Shown here piece after piece: positions 25,162 through 33,890 of a stretch of 64,000 nt of DNA (within the stretch, counting starts at the first letter, position 1; each line of letters begins with the position of its first letter). Origin of the DNA: Kocuria rosea subsp. polaris (GTDB lineage: Bacteria > Actinomycetota > Actinomycetes > Actinomycetales > Micrococcaceae); NCBI RefSeq assembly GCF_001483755.1, contig NZ_LQBK01000011.1, positions 120,263 through 184,262 of the forward strand, given 5' to 3'. The notes under the pieces were generated by a model. It did no database searches. It worked only from the letters and a program-made list of their open reading frames with translations, and was not told where the DNA came from. Position numbers and translations under genes: made by a program.

Positions 25162-26070
25162 ATGCCCACCCCGATCCCGCCCCGCGCCCCGGGTGCCGGG
25201 GCCGTGCGCGCCCCCGCCCCTGACCTCCAGGCCGAGGCCCTCCGGCTGGCCGAGCGCGTGCGCCGCGAGGTCGCCCGGGCCGTGGACCCTGAGCGCATCG
25301 ACTCGGAGCTGTCCCTGCTCAACCGGTTCGCCGAGCACGGGGACGTCGACGTGGTCGTCGGGCCCGTCCTGGCCGAGCTCGTCGCCGCCGCCCTGCTGAC
25401 CGCCCGCCTCACGAGCGGGCTCGTCGACCCCACCACCGGGGCGGCGGCCTGGCGGGCCCTGGACGGGCTCGCCCCGCGCCCGGCGCCCGGGATCGGGCGC
25501 CTCGAGCTGGACGTGCCCACGCGGCGGCTGCGCATGGGCCGCGGCACCGTCCTGGACCTCGCGGCGGTCGCCGCCGCGTGGACGGCGGACCGCACGGTCC
25601 AGGCCTTCGCGCAAGAGCACCCTGGTCACGCGCTGGTCGCCGAGGCCGGCGGAGCGTGCGCCGTGGGCGGACCGCTCGAGGAGGCCGCCGCCCTGGTCGC
25701 GGCGGCGCCGACGGCCCGCACGGCGCGGCCCGCGGGTCCCGGCGCCGGGGTGGAGCCCGGGGTGCGGGCGGCCCTCGTCCGGAGCGGCCGGCGGGGCCTC
25801 GCCGTGGTCGAGCGCTCCGTGGGCGTCCTGGTCGACCCGGTGAGCGGAGCCGCCGCGGAGAGTCCGTGGGACCGGGTCGTCGTCGCCGCGCCGAGCGCCG
25901 TGGAGGCCCAGGCCTACGCCCGCGCCGCGCACGTGCTCGGCCGGGACGCCCCAGGCTGGGTCGCGGCGTGCGGCGCCGACGGCGAGTTCACCGGGACCCG
26001 GCCCGGCAGCACCCTCCGGCGCCGGCTCAGGACGCCGGGCTGGCCGGGGCGGGGCCGCGCGGCCGCCTGA
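25162..26070 (+). CDS. ApbE-like FAD:protein FMN transferase, degenerate
   Basis: 302 residues with the overall ApbE layout. DSELSLLNRF corresponds to the SxxSRLN motif. DPTTGAAAWRALDG and VLVDPVSGAAAESP match the DPxTG segments. The FAD-binding LDLGGIAKGY motif reads LDLAAVAAAWTAD, so the key Lys is Ala. The GGN segment is GGA. Activity as an FMN transferase is therefore doubtful. There is no signal peptide or lipobox and no obvious flavoprotein partner. It could be a flavin-binding remnant. The gene is close to the downstream oxidoreductase, but that gene has its own promoter. Confidence 0.7.
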   Translation: MPTPIPPRAPGAGAVRAPAPDLQAEALRLAERVRREVARAVDPERIDSELSLLNRFAEHGDVDVVVGPVLAELVAAALLTARLTSGLVDPTTGAAAWRALDGLAPRPAPGIGRLELDVPTRRLRMGRGTVLDLAAVAAAWTADRTVQAFAQEHPGHALVAEAGGACAVGGPLEEAAALVAAAPTARTARPAGPGAGVEPGVRAALVRSGRRGLAVVERSVGVLVDPVSGAAAESPWDRVVVAAPSAVEAQAYARAAHVLGRDAPGWVAACGADGEFTGTRPGSTLRRRLRTPGWPGRGRAAA

Positions 26071-26080
26071 GCGGCGCCGG

Positions 26081-26086
26081 TAGCAT
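26081..26086 (+). promoter_or_regulatory. -10 element (TAGCAT) for leaderless CoA-disulfide reductase gene
   Basis: TAGCAT ends 6 nt before the ATG at 26093. No ribosome site separates them. Confidence 0.5.
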
Positions 26087-26092
26087 GAGCCC

Positions 26093-27763
26093 ATGAGAAT
26101 CGTCATCGTGGGCGGCGTCGCCGGAGGAATGTCCGCGGCCACCCGTCTGCGCCGACTGCTGGAGGACGCCGAGATCACGGTGTACGAGCGCAGCGGCCAC
26201 GTGTCCTTCGCCAACTGCGGACTGCCCTACCACGTGGGCGGCGTGATCGAGGAGCGTTCCGCGCTGCTCCTGCAGACCCCGGAGTCCCTCGGCGCCCGCT
26301 TCGGCCTCGACGTGCGCGTGGGGCACGAGGTCGTCGACGTCGACCGGGAGCGGCACGTGCTGCGGGTCCGGGACCTCGCCTCGGGCCGGGAGGAGGAGCG
26401 GGGCTACGACGCCCTCGTCCTCTCCCCGGGAGCCGTCCCCGTCCGCCCGCCCGTGCCCGGCATGGAGCGCGCCCTCGTGCTGCGCGACATCGAGGACACC
26501 GACGCGGTCGTGGCGGCGGCCGGGGGCGCCCGCTCCGCCGTGGTCGTCGGCGGCGGCTACGTCGGCCTCGAAGTCGCGGAGAACCTCGTCCACCGCGGCC
26601 TGCAGGTCTCCCTCGTCGAGGCCGCGCCGCAGGTCATGGCCCCGCTCGACCCCGAGATGGTCGAGCCCGTGCACACCCTGATGCGCGAGCGCGGGCTGGA
26701 CCTGCGGCTGGGGACCACGGTCACCGAGGTGGGGGAGCGCACCCTGACGCTCGACGACGGCACGGAGCTGCCGGCCGACGTGGTCCTCGCCGCGGTCGGC
26801 GTCCGCCCGGACAGCACGCTCGCCAGGGCGGCGGGCCTGGAGATCGGGGAGCGCGGCGGCATCGTCGTCGACGAGCACATGCGCACCTCCGACCCGGACG
26901 TCTACGCCGTGGGGGACGCGGTGGAGAAGCGCGACGCCCTCGACGGCTCCGCCACGCTCGTCGCCCTGGCCAACACGGCCAACCTCCAGGGCCGGCTCGT
27001 CGCCGACGTCATCGCCGGCATGGACGTGTCCGACCGGCCGGTGCTGGGCACGTCCGTGGTCGGGGTCTTCGGCCTCACGGTCGCGGCCACGGGCTGGAAC
27101 GAGAAGCGGCTGCGCGCCGCGGGCCGACCCTACCGGACCGTCCACACGCACCCGGCGAACCACGCCGGCTACTACCCCGGGGCGGAGGGGATGGCCCTGA
27201 AGCTGCTCGTGGACCCGGAGGACGACGCGATCCTCGGCGCCCAGGGGGTGGGCGGGGCGGGTGTGGACAAGCGCATCGACGTCATCGCCACGGCCATCAC
27301 CGGCGGGATCCCGGCGGCCGGACTCGCCGAGCTCGAGCTCGCCTACTCCCCGCTCTACGGCTCCGCGAAGGACCCCGTGAACATGCTCGGCTACATCGAC
27401 CGCAACCACCGGGACGGGCTCGTCGAGACCGTCCAGTGGCACGAGCTGGACGACCGCCTCGCCGCCGGTGCGACCCTGCTGGACGTCCGCACCCCGGGCG
27501 AGCACGCGTCGATGCCGATCCCCGGCGGGATCAACATCGAGCTGGACCGGCTCCGGGACCGCCTCGACGAGCTGCCGGAGGGCGAGATCGTGGTGCACTG
27601 CCAGGCCGGCCTGCGCGGCTACCTCGCCGCCCGCGTCCTGGCCCAGCACGGCCGAGACGTCGTGAACCTCGACGGCGGCTACCTCACCTGGGCGTCCCGG
27701 CCGGACCGTGCCGCGACGACCCCGTCCGGCGACGACGAGGACCGGGGCTCCCCGGCCGGCTGA
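26093..27763 (+). CDS. cdr: CoA-disulfide-reductase-like flavoenzyme fused to rhodanese
   Basis: 556 residues. The N-terminal FAD loop is VIVGGVAGGMSAATRLRR. The active-site Cys42 sits in SFANCGLPYHVGG, the single-Cys motif of the CoA-disulfide and NADH-oxidase group. The NAD loop is VVVGGGYVGLEVAEN. FAD-end motif VYAVGDAVE follows. Residues about 450-545 are a rhodanese domain with Cys503 in VHCQAGLRGY. The fusion is known in CoADR-RHD and persulfide reductases, which use NAD(P)H to reduce CoA-disulfide or CoA-persulfide. A sulfur or thiol redox role is likely. Confidence 0.92.
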   Translation: MRIVIVGGVAGGMSAATRLRRLLEDAEITVYERSGHVSFANCGLPYHVGGVIEERSALLLQTPESLGARFGLDVRVGHEVVDVDRERHVLRVRDLASGREEERGYDALVLSPGAVPVRPPVPGMERALVLRDIEDTDAVVAAAGGARSAVVVGGGYVGLEVAENLVHRGLQVSLVEAAPQVMAPLDPEMVEPVHTLMRERGLDLRLGTTVTEVGERTLTLDDGTELPADVVLAAVGVRPDSTLARAAGLEIGERGGIVVDEHMRTSDPDVYAVGDAVEKRDALDGSATLVALANTANLQGRLVADVIAGMDVSDRPVLGTSVVGVFGLTVAATGWNEKRLRAAGRPYRTVHTHPANHAGYYPGAEGMALKLLVDPEDDAILGAQGVGGAGVDKRIDVIATAITGGIPAAGLAELELAYSPLYGSAKDPVNMLGYIDRNHRDGLVETVQWHELDDRLAAGATLLDVRTPGEHASMPIPGGINIELDRLRDRLDELPEGEIVVHCQAGLRGYLAARVLAQHGRDVVNLDGGYLTWASRPDRAATTPSGDDEDRGSPAG

Positions 27764-27785
27764 GCGGCGCCGCGCCGCGCGCCGG

Positions 27786-27851
27786 ACGCACGAGGCCCCC
27801 GGCGGGGACAGGACCGGACGGTTCCTGCTCCCGCCCGGGGGCCTCGTGCGT
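27786..27851 (+). terminator. Large hairpin terminator after CoA-disulfide reductase gene
   Basis: A perfect 15-bp stem (27786-27800 with 27837-27851, acgcacgaggccccc) is extended by inner pairings such as ggcggg with cccgcc. It closes a large loop. Confidence 0.7.
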
Positions 27852-28206
27852 GCGGGGGCCGTCCGGCGGGCGTTCACGAAAAGTAACACGGGGAATTCCT
27901 CCGTCCCCCGAACCGTGGCCGGGCCGGGGGCTCCGGCGCTCCGCCGCCGGCCCAACCGCCGGCCCCGATCCAGGAACCCCGCGATTGCAGTCGAAAACGT
28001 CTCGTTGAGCGAGACGAGGCCCTGTGACCTTCACCACCGGAAACCGACCGGGTGGTCGGCATCGCCCCTGGCGGCTCGGGCGGCAAACGCATCGATAACG
28101 GCGGAATAACGGCAGCGTGACGGATCCGTGAGGAGGTCATAACACCCCCTTCCGTAGAACGGACGTGCCGGTGACACCGGTGTCCGTGCATCGAAAGGAG
28201 TTGGAC
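27852..28206 (+). other. Promoter region of the Pls-like synthetase gene
   Basis: About 350 bp without a gene. It has unusually AT-rich patches (tcacgaaaagtaacacgggg near 27873; aacggcggaataacggcagc near 28097). A 7-bp palindrome, cgtctcg-ttgag-cgagacg, lies at 27998-28016. Read on the minus strand it is followed by TTTT, so it could be an operator or a terminator of antisense transcripts. The sequence AAAGGAG at about 28194 is the synthetase ribosome site. Confidence 0.45.
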
Positions 28207-31200
28207 ATGACCTCAGTGCCACATCGCTCTTCCCGCCGCGACAAGGCCGCGGCGGCAGAGCGAGTGCTGTGGGACGAGGCCGCTGCGACAGGAGGTCCCG
28301 CCGCCGCGCTCCCCTGGACCGAGCCCTCCCGCCGAGGCGCCCGGAGCGCGGAGACGAAGCCCACCCGGCTGCACCACTTCTTCGAGCGCAGCTGCGATCT
28401 CACTCCCGATGCGCAGGCGCTGCACGCCGACGGCCGGGCCTACACCTACGCGGAGCTCGACGAGCTCGCCAACCGGCTGGCCCACCTGATCGCCGGCTAC
28501 GGCCTGAGCGCGGGGGACCGCGTCGGGATCCTGCTGCAGCGCTCCACGATGCTCTACGCGTCCCTCCTGGCGATCCTCAAGACGGGCGCCACCTTCGTCC
28601 CGATCGACCCGAACCTGCCCGCGGACCGCGTGCAGTTCATCGCCGAGGACTCGGACCTGTCCCTCATGCTGACCTCCGCCGAGTTCGTGGCCGTGGTCGA
28701 GGACGCACCCGCCGACGTCGTCGACGTCGGCCGGATCGGCGAGCGGCTCGAGGAGGCGCCCGCGCACCGCCCGGCGGTCCGCCACGAGGGCGACCCCACG
28801 TGCTACATCATCTACACCTCGGGCTCGACCGGCCGCCCCAAGGGTGTCGAGATCGCGCACTCGAGCATCTGCAACTTCATCGAGATCGTCCCCGAGGTCT
28901 ACGACGTCCGGTCCGAGGACCGCGTCTACCAGGGGATGACCATCGCGTTCGACTTCTCCATCGAGGAGATCTGGCCAACCTGGGCCGTGGGCGCCTCCCT
29001 GGTGGCCGGCCCCACCGACGACTCCCGCCTGGGACAGGGGCTCGCCGAGTTCCTGCAGCGCATGGAGATCTCCGTGCTCTACTGCGTGCCGACCGTGCTG
29101 GCCACCCTGGAGCACGACCTGCCCCGCATCCGCAGCATCCTGGTCGGCGGTGAGGCCTGCCCCGCCGATCTCGTGGAGCGGTGGTCCACGCCCGAGCGGC
29201 GGATGCTCAACACCTACGGCCCGACCGAGGGCACCGTGACGGCCACGTGGGGCGAGCTGGCCCCCGGCCGGCCCGTGACCATCGGCAAGCCCCTGCCCAC
29301 CTACGAGGTGCGGATCCTCGACGAGGAGATGAACGAGGTCCCCGACGGCGAGCCGGGCGAGATCTGCATCGCCGGCCCGGGCGTGGCCCGCGGCTACGTG
29401 AACCTGCCGCACGTCACCGAGGAGCGGTTCCGGCCGCACCCGGACGGGCCCCGGGCCGGGCGGATCTACCGCACCGGCGACCTGGGCCGGTTCATGCCCG
29501 ACGGCGAGATCGAGTACCTCGGCCGCGCCGACAGCGAGGTGAAGATCCGCGGTCACCGCGCGGACCTGCAGGAGATCGAGAACGTGCTGCGCCGGGAGGA
29601 CGCGGTGGCCGACGCCGCCGTGAAGCTCGTCTCCGGCGGCGACGACGTCGCGGCGTTCCTCACCCTGCGCGCCCCGGTGCGCGACGAGCGCGCCCTCTTC
29701 GAGCTGCTGCACGACTCCGTGGTCGCGGCGCTGCCGCCGTACATGGTGCCGTCCTTCTACGAGATCCTGCCCGCGATGCCGATGATGGTCAGCGGCAAGG
29801 TGGACCGGAAGAACCTGCCGGACCCCAGCACGCCCCGCTTCGTGACGACGATGGGCCTGGTCCCGCCGGAGACGCAGACCGAGTGGGGGATCACGGAGGT
29901 GTGGTCGAAGGTCTTCCGGATCCCCGAGGACCAGCTCTCCGTGGAGGCCGACTTCTTCATGGAGCTCGGCGGGCACTCCCTGCTCGCCGCGACCGCCACG
30001 TCCGAGCTGCGCCGGGCGCACCCGGACCAGGACATCTCCATCGCGGACATCTACACCTACCCCACCGTCCGGGACCTGGCGCGGCACCTGGACGCCGCCC
30101 CGGCGGCCGTGCCGGCCGTGGCCGCCCCGGACGACCGGCCCGCGCCGTTGCACCACACCAGCGGCCGGGTGGCGCTGTGCGGCATCGCGCAGGTGACCAC
30201 GCTGGTCCTGGCGGCCATGCTCGTCGGCTCCCCGCTCGCCGCGGTGCTGTACTCCTACGGCGGGCAGTTCAGCTACGCCCTGATGTGGGACATGCTCCTG
30301 GTGGGCGTCCTGGTCTCGGTGCTCGCCCGCTTCTTCCTGCCGTTCCTCGGCTCCCGGGTGCTGGGCCGCCTCGTCAGACCCGGCCACCACGCCCTCTGGG
30401 GCCGGCAGTACTTCCTGCTGTGGTGCATCGACGGCCTCACCCGGCTCTCGCCGCTCAGCCTCCTGACCGGCACCCCGCTGGCCGCCGTGTACCTGCGCCT
30501 GCTGGGCGCGAAGATCGGCCCGGACGCCCACGTGGGCACCGCCGCCATCGGGCTGCCCTCGCTCGTCACCATCGGCTCCCGGGCCAGCATCGGCTACAAC
30601 TCCTCCGTGCAGACCGCCCAGGTCGAGGAGGGGTGGGTGACCATCGCGCCGGTGCACATCGGCGAGGACGCCTTCGTGGGGGCCAACGCCCTGCTGCAGC
30701 CGGGCGCCCGGATCGAGGACGGCGCCCGCCTGGGCGAGCAGTCCCTGGCCTCCCGCAACCAGTCGATCCCCGCCGGCGAGCACTGGCTGGGCTCCCCGGC
30801 CCGGCCCGGTGACGGCGACGACGAGCTGCTCGAGCGGATGGAGCGGCGCCCGCTGCCCAGCGGCCGCTGGCCCGCCCCGCTCGCGGCGGGGCTGCTCCTG
30901 GGCTGGATGGTCCTCGAGGTCATGCCCTTCGTCCTGGTGCTCCCGTCCTTCCTCATGATCTGGGTCGCGGCCCTCGAGTTCGGTCTGCCGGTGGGGCTCG
31001 CCCTCACCCCGGCGGTCGGCATCGTCTACGTGCTCACGGTCTGCGCCGTGGTCGCGATCGGCCGCAAGCTCGTCCTGCGCCGGACGCCCACCGGCATCCA
31101 CGCCGTGCGCAGCGGGCTGGGCGTGCGCAAGTGGATGGCCGACCAGCTGCTCTCCACCAGCCTGGAGAGCACGAACGCCCTGTACGCCACGATGTACACC

Positions 31201-32274
31201 GTGCCCTGGCTGCGCGCCCTGGGCGCCAAGGTCGGCCCGCGCTCCGAGGTCTCCACGGTCGGGCACATCGACCCGGACCTCCTCACCCTCGGCGAGGGCA
31301 GCTTCGTCGCGGACATGGCCAGCGTCGGCAGCGCCGTCTACCACCACGGCCACCTCTACATGGAGCGCACCGTGGTGGGCGACCGCTCGTTCGTGGGCAA
31401 CGCGGCGTTCGTGCCCTCGGGCACGCGGATGGGCGAGGGCTCCCTGGTGGGCGTCGCCTCCGTGCCGCCGGCCGACGTGCCGGACGGCACGTCCTGGCTG
31501 GGCTCGCCCGCCATGTTCCTGCCGCGGCGGCAGGACAGCGGCAACTACGACGAGAGCCTCACCTTCCGGCCCTCGCGCAGCAAGGTGGCGGCCCGCCTCG
31601 TCATCGAGGCGCTGCGCATCACCGTCCCGCCGGCGCTGATCGGCCTGATCGGCTACCTGGGCCTGCTCGCGTCCGTGGCCCTGGTGCCCGAGCTGACGCT
31701 GCTCGGCTTCGTCGCCGTGCTGCCGCTCATCGCGCTGGCCACCGGCCTGACCGTGGTCCTCGCCGTCGTCGTCCTGAAGTGGGCGATCGTGGGCCGGTAC
31801 CGCCAGCGCGTCGAGCCGCTGTGGGACAACTTCGTCCGGCGCAGCGAGTTCGTCACCGGCGTGTACGAGTCCGCGGCGGTCCCCGCCCTCATCGGCGGCC
31901 TCGTGGGCACGCCCCTCATCGGGCCGGTCCTGCGCCTGTTCGGCGCGCAGATCGGGAAGCGGACCTACATCGGCACCACGTACCTGACCGAGTTCGACCT
32001 CGTCCACATCGGCGACGACGCCGCCGTCTCGACGGACGTGTCGCTGCAGACGCACCTCTTCGAGGACCGCGTGATGAAGATGTCCCACGTGGAGATCCTG
32101 CCCGGGGCCAGTGTCGGCGCGCGCTCGATCGTGCTGTACGACACGACCGTGGGCGCAGGCGCCTCGGTGGACGCGCTGTCGCTCGTGATGAAGGGCGAGC
32201 AGCTGCTGCCCCACACCACCTGGCGCGGCATCCCGGTGCGCTCGGCGGCGCCCGCGGTGACCTCGGGACGATGA
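28207..32274 (+). CDS. Pls/PosA-family NRPS (single-module membrane poly-amino-acid synthetase)
   Basis: 1355 residues, close to the roughly 1320 of epsilon-poly-lysine synthetase. Adenylation domain about 30-535: A3 YIIYTSGSTGRPKG near 203, A5 NTYGPTEG, A7 YRTGDLGRF, A10 SGKVDRKNLP with Lys531. The carrier domain has LGGHSLLAAT with Ser591 for phosphopantetheine. There is no condensation or thioesterase domain of normal type. From about 650 on, pairs of membrane helices alternate with three soluble hexapeptide-like domains, the NRPS terminal region of this family. The product is likely an isopeptide-linked basic homopolymer. The A4 motif reads FDFSIEEIW, giving Asp-Phe-Glu at the first pocket positions; the Glu would suit a basic substrate. 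A SARP regulator is convergent. Confidence 0.93.
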   Translation: MTSVPHRSSRRDKAAAAERVLWDEAAATGGPAAALPWTEPSRRGARSAETKPTRLHHFFERSCDLTPDAQALHADGRAYTYAELDELANRLAHLIAGYGLSAGDRVGILLQRSTMLYASLLAILKTGATFVPIDPNLPADRVQFIAEDSDLSLMLTSAEFVAVVEDAPADVVDVGRIGERLEEAPAHRPAVRHEGDPTCYIIYTSGSTGRPKGVEIAHSSICNFIEIVPEVYDVRSEDRVYQGMTIAFDFSIEEIWPTWAVGASLVAGPTDDSRLGQGLAEFLQRMEISVLYCVPTVLATLEHDLPRIRSILVGGEACPADLVERWSTPERRMLNTYGPTEGTVTATWGELAPGRPVTIGKPLPTYEVRILDEEMNEVPDGEPGEICIAGPGVARGYVNLPHVTEERFRPHPDGPRAGRIYRTGDLGRFMPDGEIEYLGRADSEVKIRGHRADLQEIENVLRREDAVADAAVKLVSGGDDVAAFLTLRAPVRDERALFELLHDSVVAALPPYMVPSFYEILPAMPMMVSGKVDRKNLPDPSTPRFVTTMGLVPPETQTEWGITEVWSKVFRIPEDQLSVEADFFMELGGHSLLAATATSELRRAHPDQDISIADIYTYPTVRDLARHLDAAPAAVPAVAAPDDRPAPLHHTSGRVALCGIAQVTTLVLAAMLVGSPLAAVLYSYGGQFSYALMWDMLLVGVLVSVLARFFLPFLGSRVLGRLVRPGHHALWGRQYFLLWCIDGLTRLSPLSLLTGTPLAAVYLRLLGAKIGPDAHVGTAAIGLPSLVTIGSRASIGYNSSVQTAQVEEGWVTIAPVHIGEDAFVGANALLQPGARIEDGARLGEQSLASRNQSIPAGEHWLGSPARPGDGDDELLERMERRPLPSGRWPAPLAAGLLLGWMVLEVMPFVLVLPSFLMIWVAALEFGLPVGLALTPAVGIVYVLTVCAVVAIGRKLVLRRTPTGIHAVRSGLGVRKWMADQLLSTSLESTNALYATMYTVPWLRALGAKVGPRSEVSTVGHIDPDLLTLGEGSFVADMASVGSAVYHHGHLYMERTVVGDRSFVGNAAFVPSGTRMGEGSLVGVASVPPADVPDGTSWLGSPAMFLPRRQDSGNYDESLTFRPSRSKVAARLVIEALRITVPPALIGLIGYLGLLASVALVPELTLLGFVAVLPLIALATGLTVVLAVVVLKWAIVGRYRQRVEPLWDNFVRRSEFVTGVYESAAVPALIGGLVGTPLIGPVLRLFGAQIGKRTYIGTTYLTEFDLVHIGDDAAVSTDVSLQTHLFEDRVMKMSHVEILPGASVGARSIVLYDTTVGAGASVDALSLVMKGEQLLPHTTWRGIPVRSAAPAVTSGR

Positions 32275-32296
32275 CCCGGTCATGAACAGCCAGGAG

Positions 32297-32332
32297 GTGT
32301 CCCCGCGTCCCGCCAGCGGGCCGCGGGGACAC
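32297..32332 (+). terminator. Hairpin terminator after the Pls-like gene
   Basis: A perfect 11-bp stem (gtgtccccgcg with cgcggggacac) with a 14-nt loop that can itself pair in part. It lies 22 bp after the stop. Confidence 0.7.
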
Positions 32333-32370
32333 CGTCCCTCCGCCGGCCGGAACTCCGCCGTCGGGAGCGC

Positions 32371-32460
32371 TCCGGGCGGGACCGCTCCGCGCGGGACGGT
32401 TCCGCGCGGGACGGTTCCGGGCGGGGCTGCTCGGGAGGGTGCTGCTCCGGGCGCGGCTGT
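32371..32460. repeat. Period-15 minisatellite between Pls-like and SARP genes
   Basis: Six imperfect 15-bp units of the type tccgcgcgggacggt. The two at 32386-32400 and 32401-32415 are identical. The array lies in the 220-bp gap between the convergent 3' ends. The period is a multiple of three, and one frame reads as Gly-x-Pro-like repeats, but no gene is supported. Confidence 0.75.
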
Positions 32461-32494
32461 CGCTCCGGGCGGGAGCGCTCCGGGTGCCGGGTCC

Positions 32495-33202
32495 TCAGGC
32501 GCTGCGGATGTGGCCCATCAGCTGGGTGATCTGGGGGGAGGGCGGCGCTCCGAGCTCGTCGGCCATCGTGCTGCAGAAGCTGCGGAAGGTCTGCAGGGCG
32601 GGGGCGTTGTTGCCCAGGCCCAGGTCCGCCTCGATCGACACGCGGACCGCGCTCTCGCGGAGGGGGTCCATGGCCCGGACGTTGTCGGCGAGCACGTGGG
32701 CCCGGTAGAAGTCGCCGTGCTCCAGGGAGAGCCGGGCGAGATGCTCCACGGCGTTGACGTACAGCGTCCGCAGGCGGTCCTGCTCGGCCATCACCCAGGC
32801 GTCGTACCAGCCGGGCAGCAGCTGGGCGCCGTCGGGGGACAGGAACCAGGGGTCCTCCGCCACGGGCGCCGTGGCGGAGGCCGCCCGGTGCAGGGACTCG
32901 CGCAGCTCGTGCAGGTCCACGGTGACCGGCTCCGCGAGCGCGATGTTGTTGCCGCGGGTCCCGACGGCCCCGGGGACCTGGCGCGCGAGGTTGAAGACGG
33001 TGGTGCGCAGGCTCCCCATGGCGCGCTCAGCGGTCCGGTCGGGCCACAGCAGCTCGCCGAGGAAGCGGCGGGGCTTGGGGCCGAGGACGGCGAGCGCGGC
33101 CAGCAGGCGCTGCTGCCGGTGGCCCAGGGCCAGCACGGTCCCGTCGAGCTCCACCTCGACGTTGCCGAGCAGCCGCAGCCTGATCGAGTGTTCCCCATCC
33201 AT
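32495..33202 (-). CDS. SARP-like transcriptional regulator (winged helix + BTAD)
   Basis: 235 residues. The N-terminal winged helix IRLRLLGNVEVELDGTVLAL, then LLAALAVLGPKPRRFLGELL and LWPDRTAERAMGSLRTTVFN, is the OmpR-like DNA-binding domain of SARPs. The rest is a BTAD helical repeat (AWVMAEQDRLRTLYVNAVEH, then FYRAHVLADNVRAMDPLRES). There is no ATPase or kinase extension. The ATG at 33202 is 8 nt from GGGGGA; another ATG at 33208 is too close to it. SARPs usually activate neighbouring biosynthetic clusters, so control of the convergent Pls-like gene is the likely role. Confidence 0.88.
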   Translation of the reverse strand: MDGEHSIRLRLLGNVEVELDGTVLALGHRQQRLLAALAVLGPKPRRFLGELLWPDRTAERAMGSLRTTVFNLARQVPGAVGTRGNNIALAEPVTVDLHELRESLHRAASATAPVAEDPWFLSPDGAQLLPGWYDAWVMAEQDRLRTLYVNAVEHLARLSLEHGDFYRAHVLADNVRAMDPLRESAVRVSIEADLGLGNNAPALQTFRSFCSTMADELGAPPSPQITQLMGHIRSA

Positions 33203-33528
33203 TGTCATGATCCCCCGATGTCATGATCACAGTTCCCCGGTGCGCCCGGGCCGGCCTTCCCCCGAAGGCCGTGGTCCGAGCACCGCCCTCTCCGGTCCCG
33301 CGGACCCGGATCCAGGTCCGCCGCGAGAGAGGGTTCAGGCACCGATGATCCCGGGCGACGGGCTGTGAGTCAAAAGCGAACGCCGGAAGGGCGTCAAAAG
33401 CAAACAGAATTCGCGACGGCCGCCGCGCGACCCCCGTCGAGGGTGGCGCGCAGGCCCGGACAGTGGTATAAGGCAGTTCCCCGCCGCCGGTGGCGCCGGG
33501 CGGGGGCACGAGCTCAGGAGTTCTTCCG
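33203..33528. promoter_or_regulatory. Divergent promoter region, SARP gene and DUF3892 gene
   Basis: 326 bp without a gene. It includes two direct copies of gtcaaaagc(g/a)aac, 24 bp apart. A -10-like TATAAG at about 33468-33473 faces the DUF3892 gene. CAGGAG near 33516 is that gene's ribosome site. Confidence 0.5.
33369..33405 (-). promoter_or_regulatory. Direct-repeat operator candidate upstream of SARP gene
   Basis: gtcaaaagcgaac (33369-33381) and gtcaaaagcaaac (33393-33405) differ at one base. Their spacing is 24 bp, just over two helical turns. SARPs bind short direct repeats, so this is a candidate autoregulatory site, but it could equally serve the DUF3892 promoter. Confidence 0.45.
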
Positions 33529-33792
33529 ATGACCGACCAGCGACCCGTCACGGGCGTCCGCACGGACCCCCTCGGGAACATCGTCGCCCTGTGCAATCCC
33601 GCCGAGGTGTGGTCCCCGCGGTCGACCACCCGGATCATCCGGGACATCGAGAGCGGGGTCCACCTCTACTACGTCCCGGGGTCCTCGGGACAGCTGCGGG
33701 TCCGCGTGGTCTCCGCCGGGTGCGAGAAGCGGCTGTGGGCCGCCCCGGAGGACACCGTCTGCAACAACCTGCACGACCTCCCGTCCGTCTGA
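33529..33792 (+). CDS. DUF3892 protein
   Basis: 87 residues. ITGVRTDPxGxI-like text appears as VTGVRTDPLGNIVALCN. Later come SPRSTTRIIRDIESGVHLYY and a C-terminal RVRVVSAGCEKRLWA. This is the DUF3892 layout, a small protein family of unknown function. Three Cys residues are present. It is a monocistronic gene with its own promoter, and convergent with purB. Confidence 0.8.
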   Translation: MTDQRPVTGVRTDPLGNIVALCNPAEVWSPRSTTRIIRDIESGVHLYYVPGSSGQLRVRVVSAGCEKRLWAAPEDTVCNNLHDLPSV

Positions 33793-33807
33793 ACCGCGGC
33801 AGGGCCT

Positions 33808-33835
33808 GGGCCGTGCGGCACGGACCGCACGGCCC
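33808..33835. terminator. Hairpin between convergent DUF3892 and purB genes
   Basis: A perfect 11-bp stem (gggccgtgcgg with ccgcacggccc) and a 6-nt loop. A second GC-rich stem follows at about 33840-33880. It should work in both directions. Confidence 0.6.
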
Positions 33836-33890
33836 GTCCCCCGGGGGCGCGGGGCGCGCGCCCGCCCCGGCGCCCCCGAGCGGCGCCGGC

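Noticed and set aside
28213..32283. Minus-strand frame of over 1300 codons opposite the NRPS
   Set aside because: It is a His/Gly/Arg-rich shadow with no domain. The plus strand carries all the adenylation and carrier motifs.
32282..33226. Plus-strand 314-codon frame with collagen-like Gly-x-x repeats
   Set aside because: Its repeats come from the period-15 minisatellite and the rest is antisense to the SARP gene. No ribosome site or homologous motif was found.
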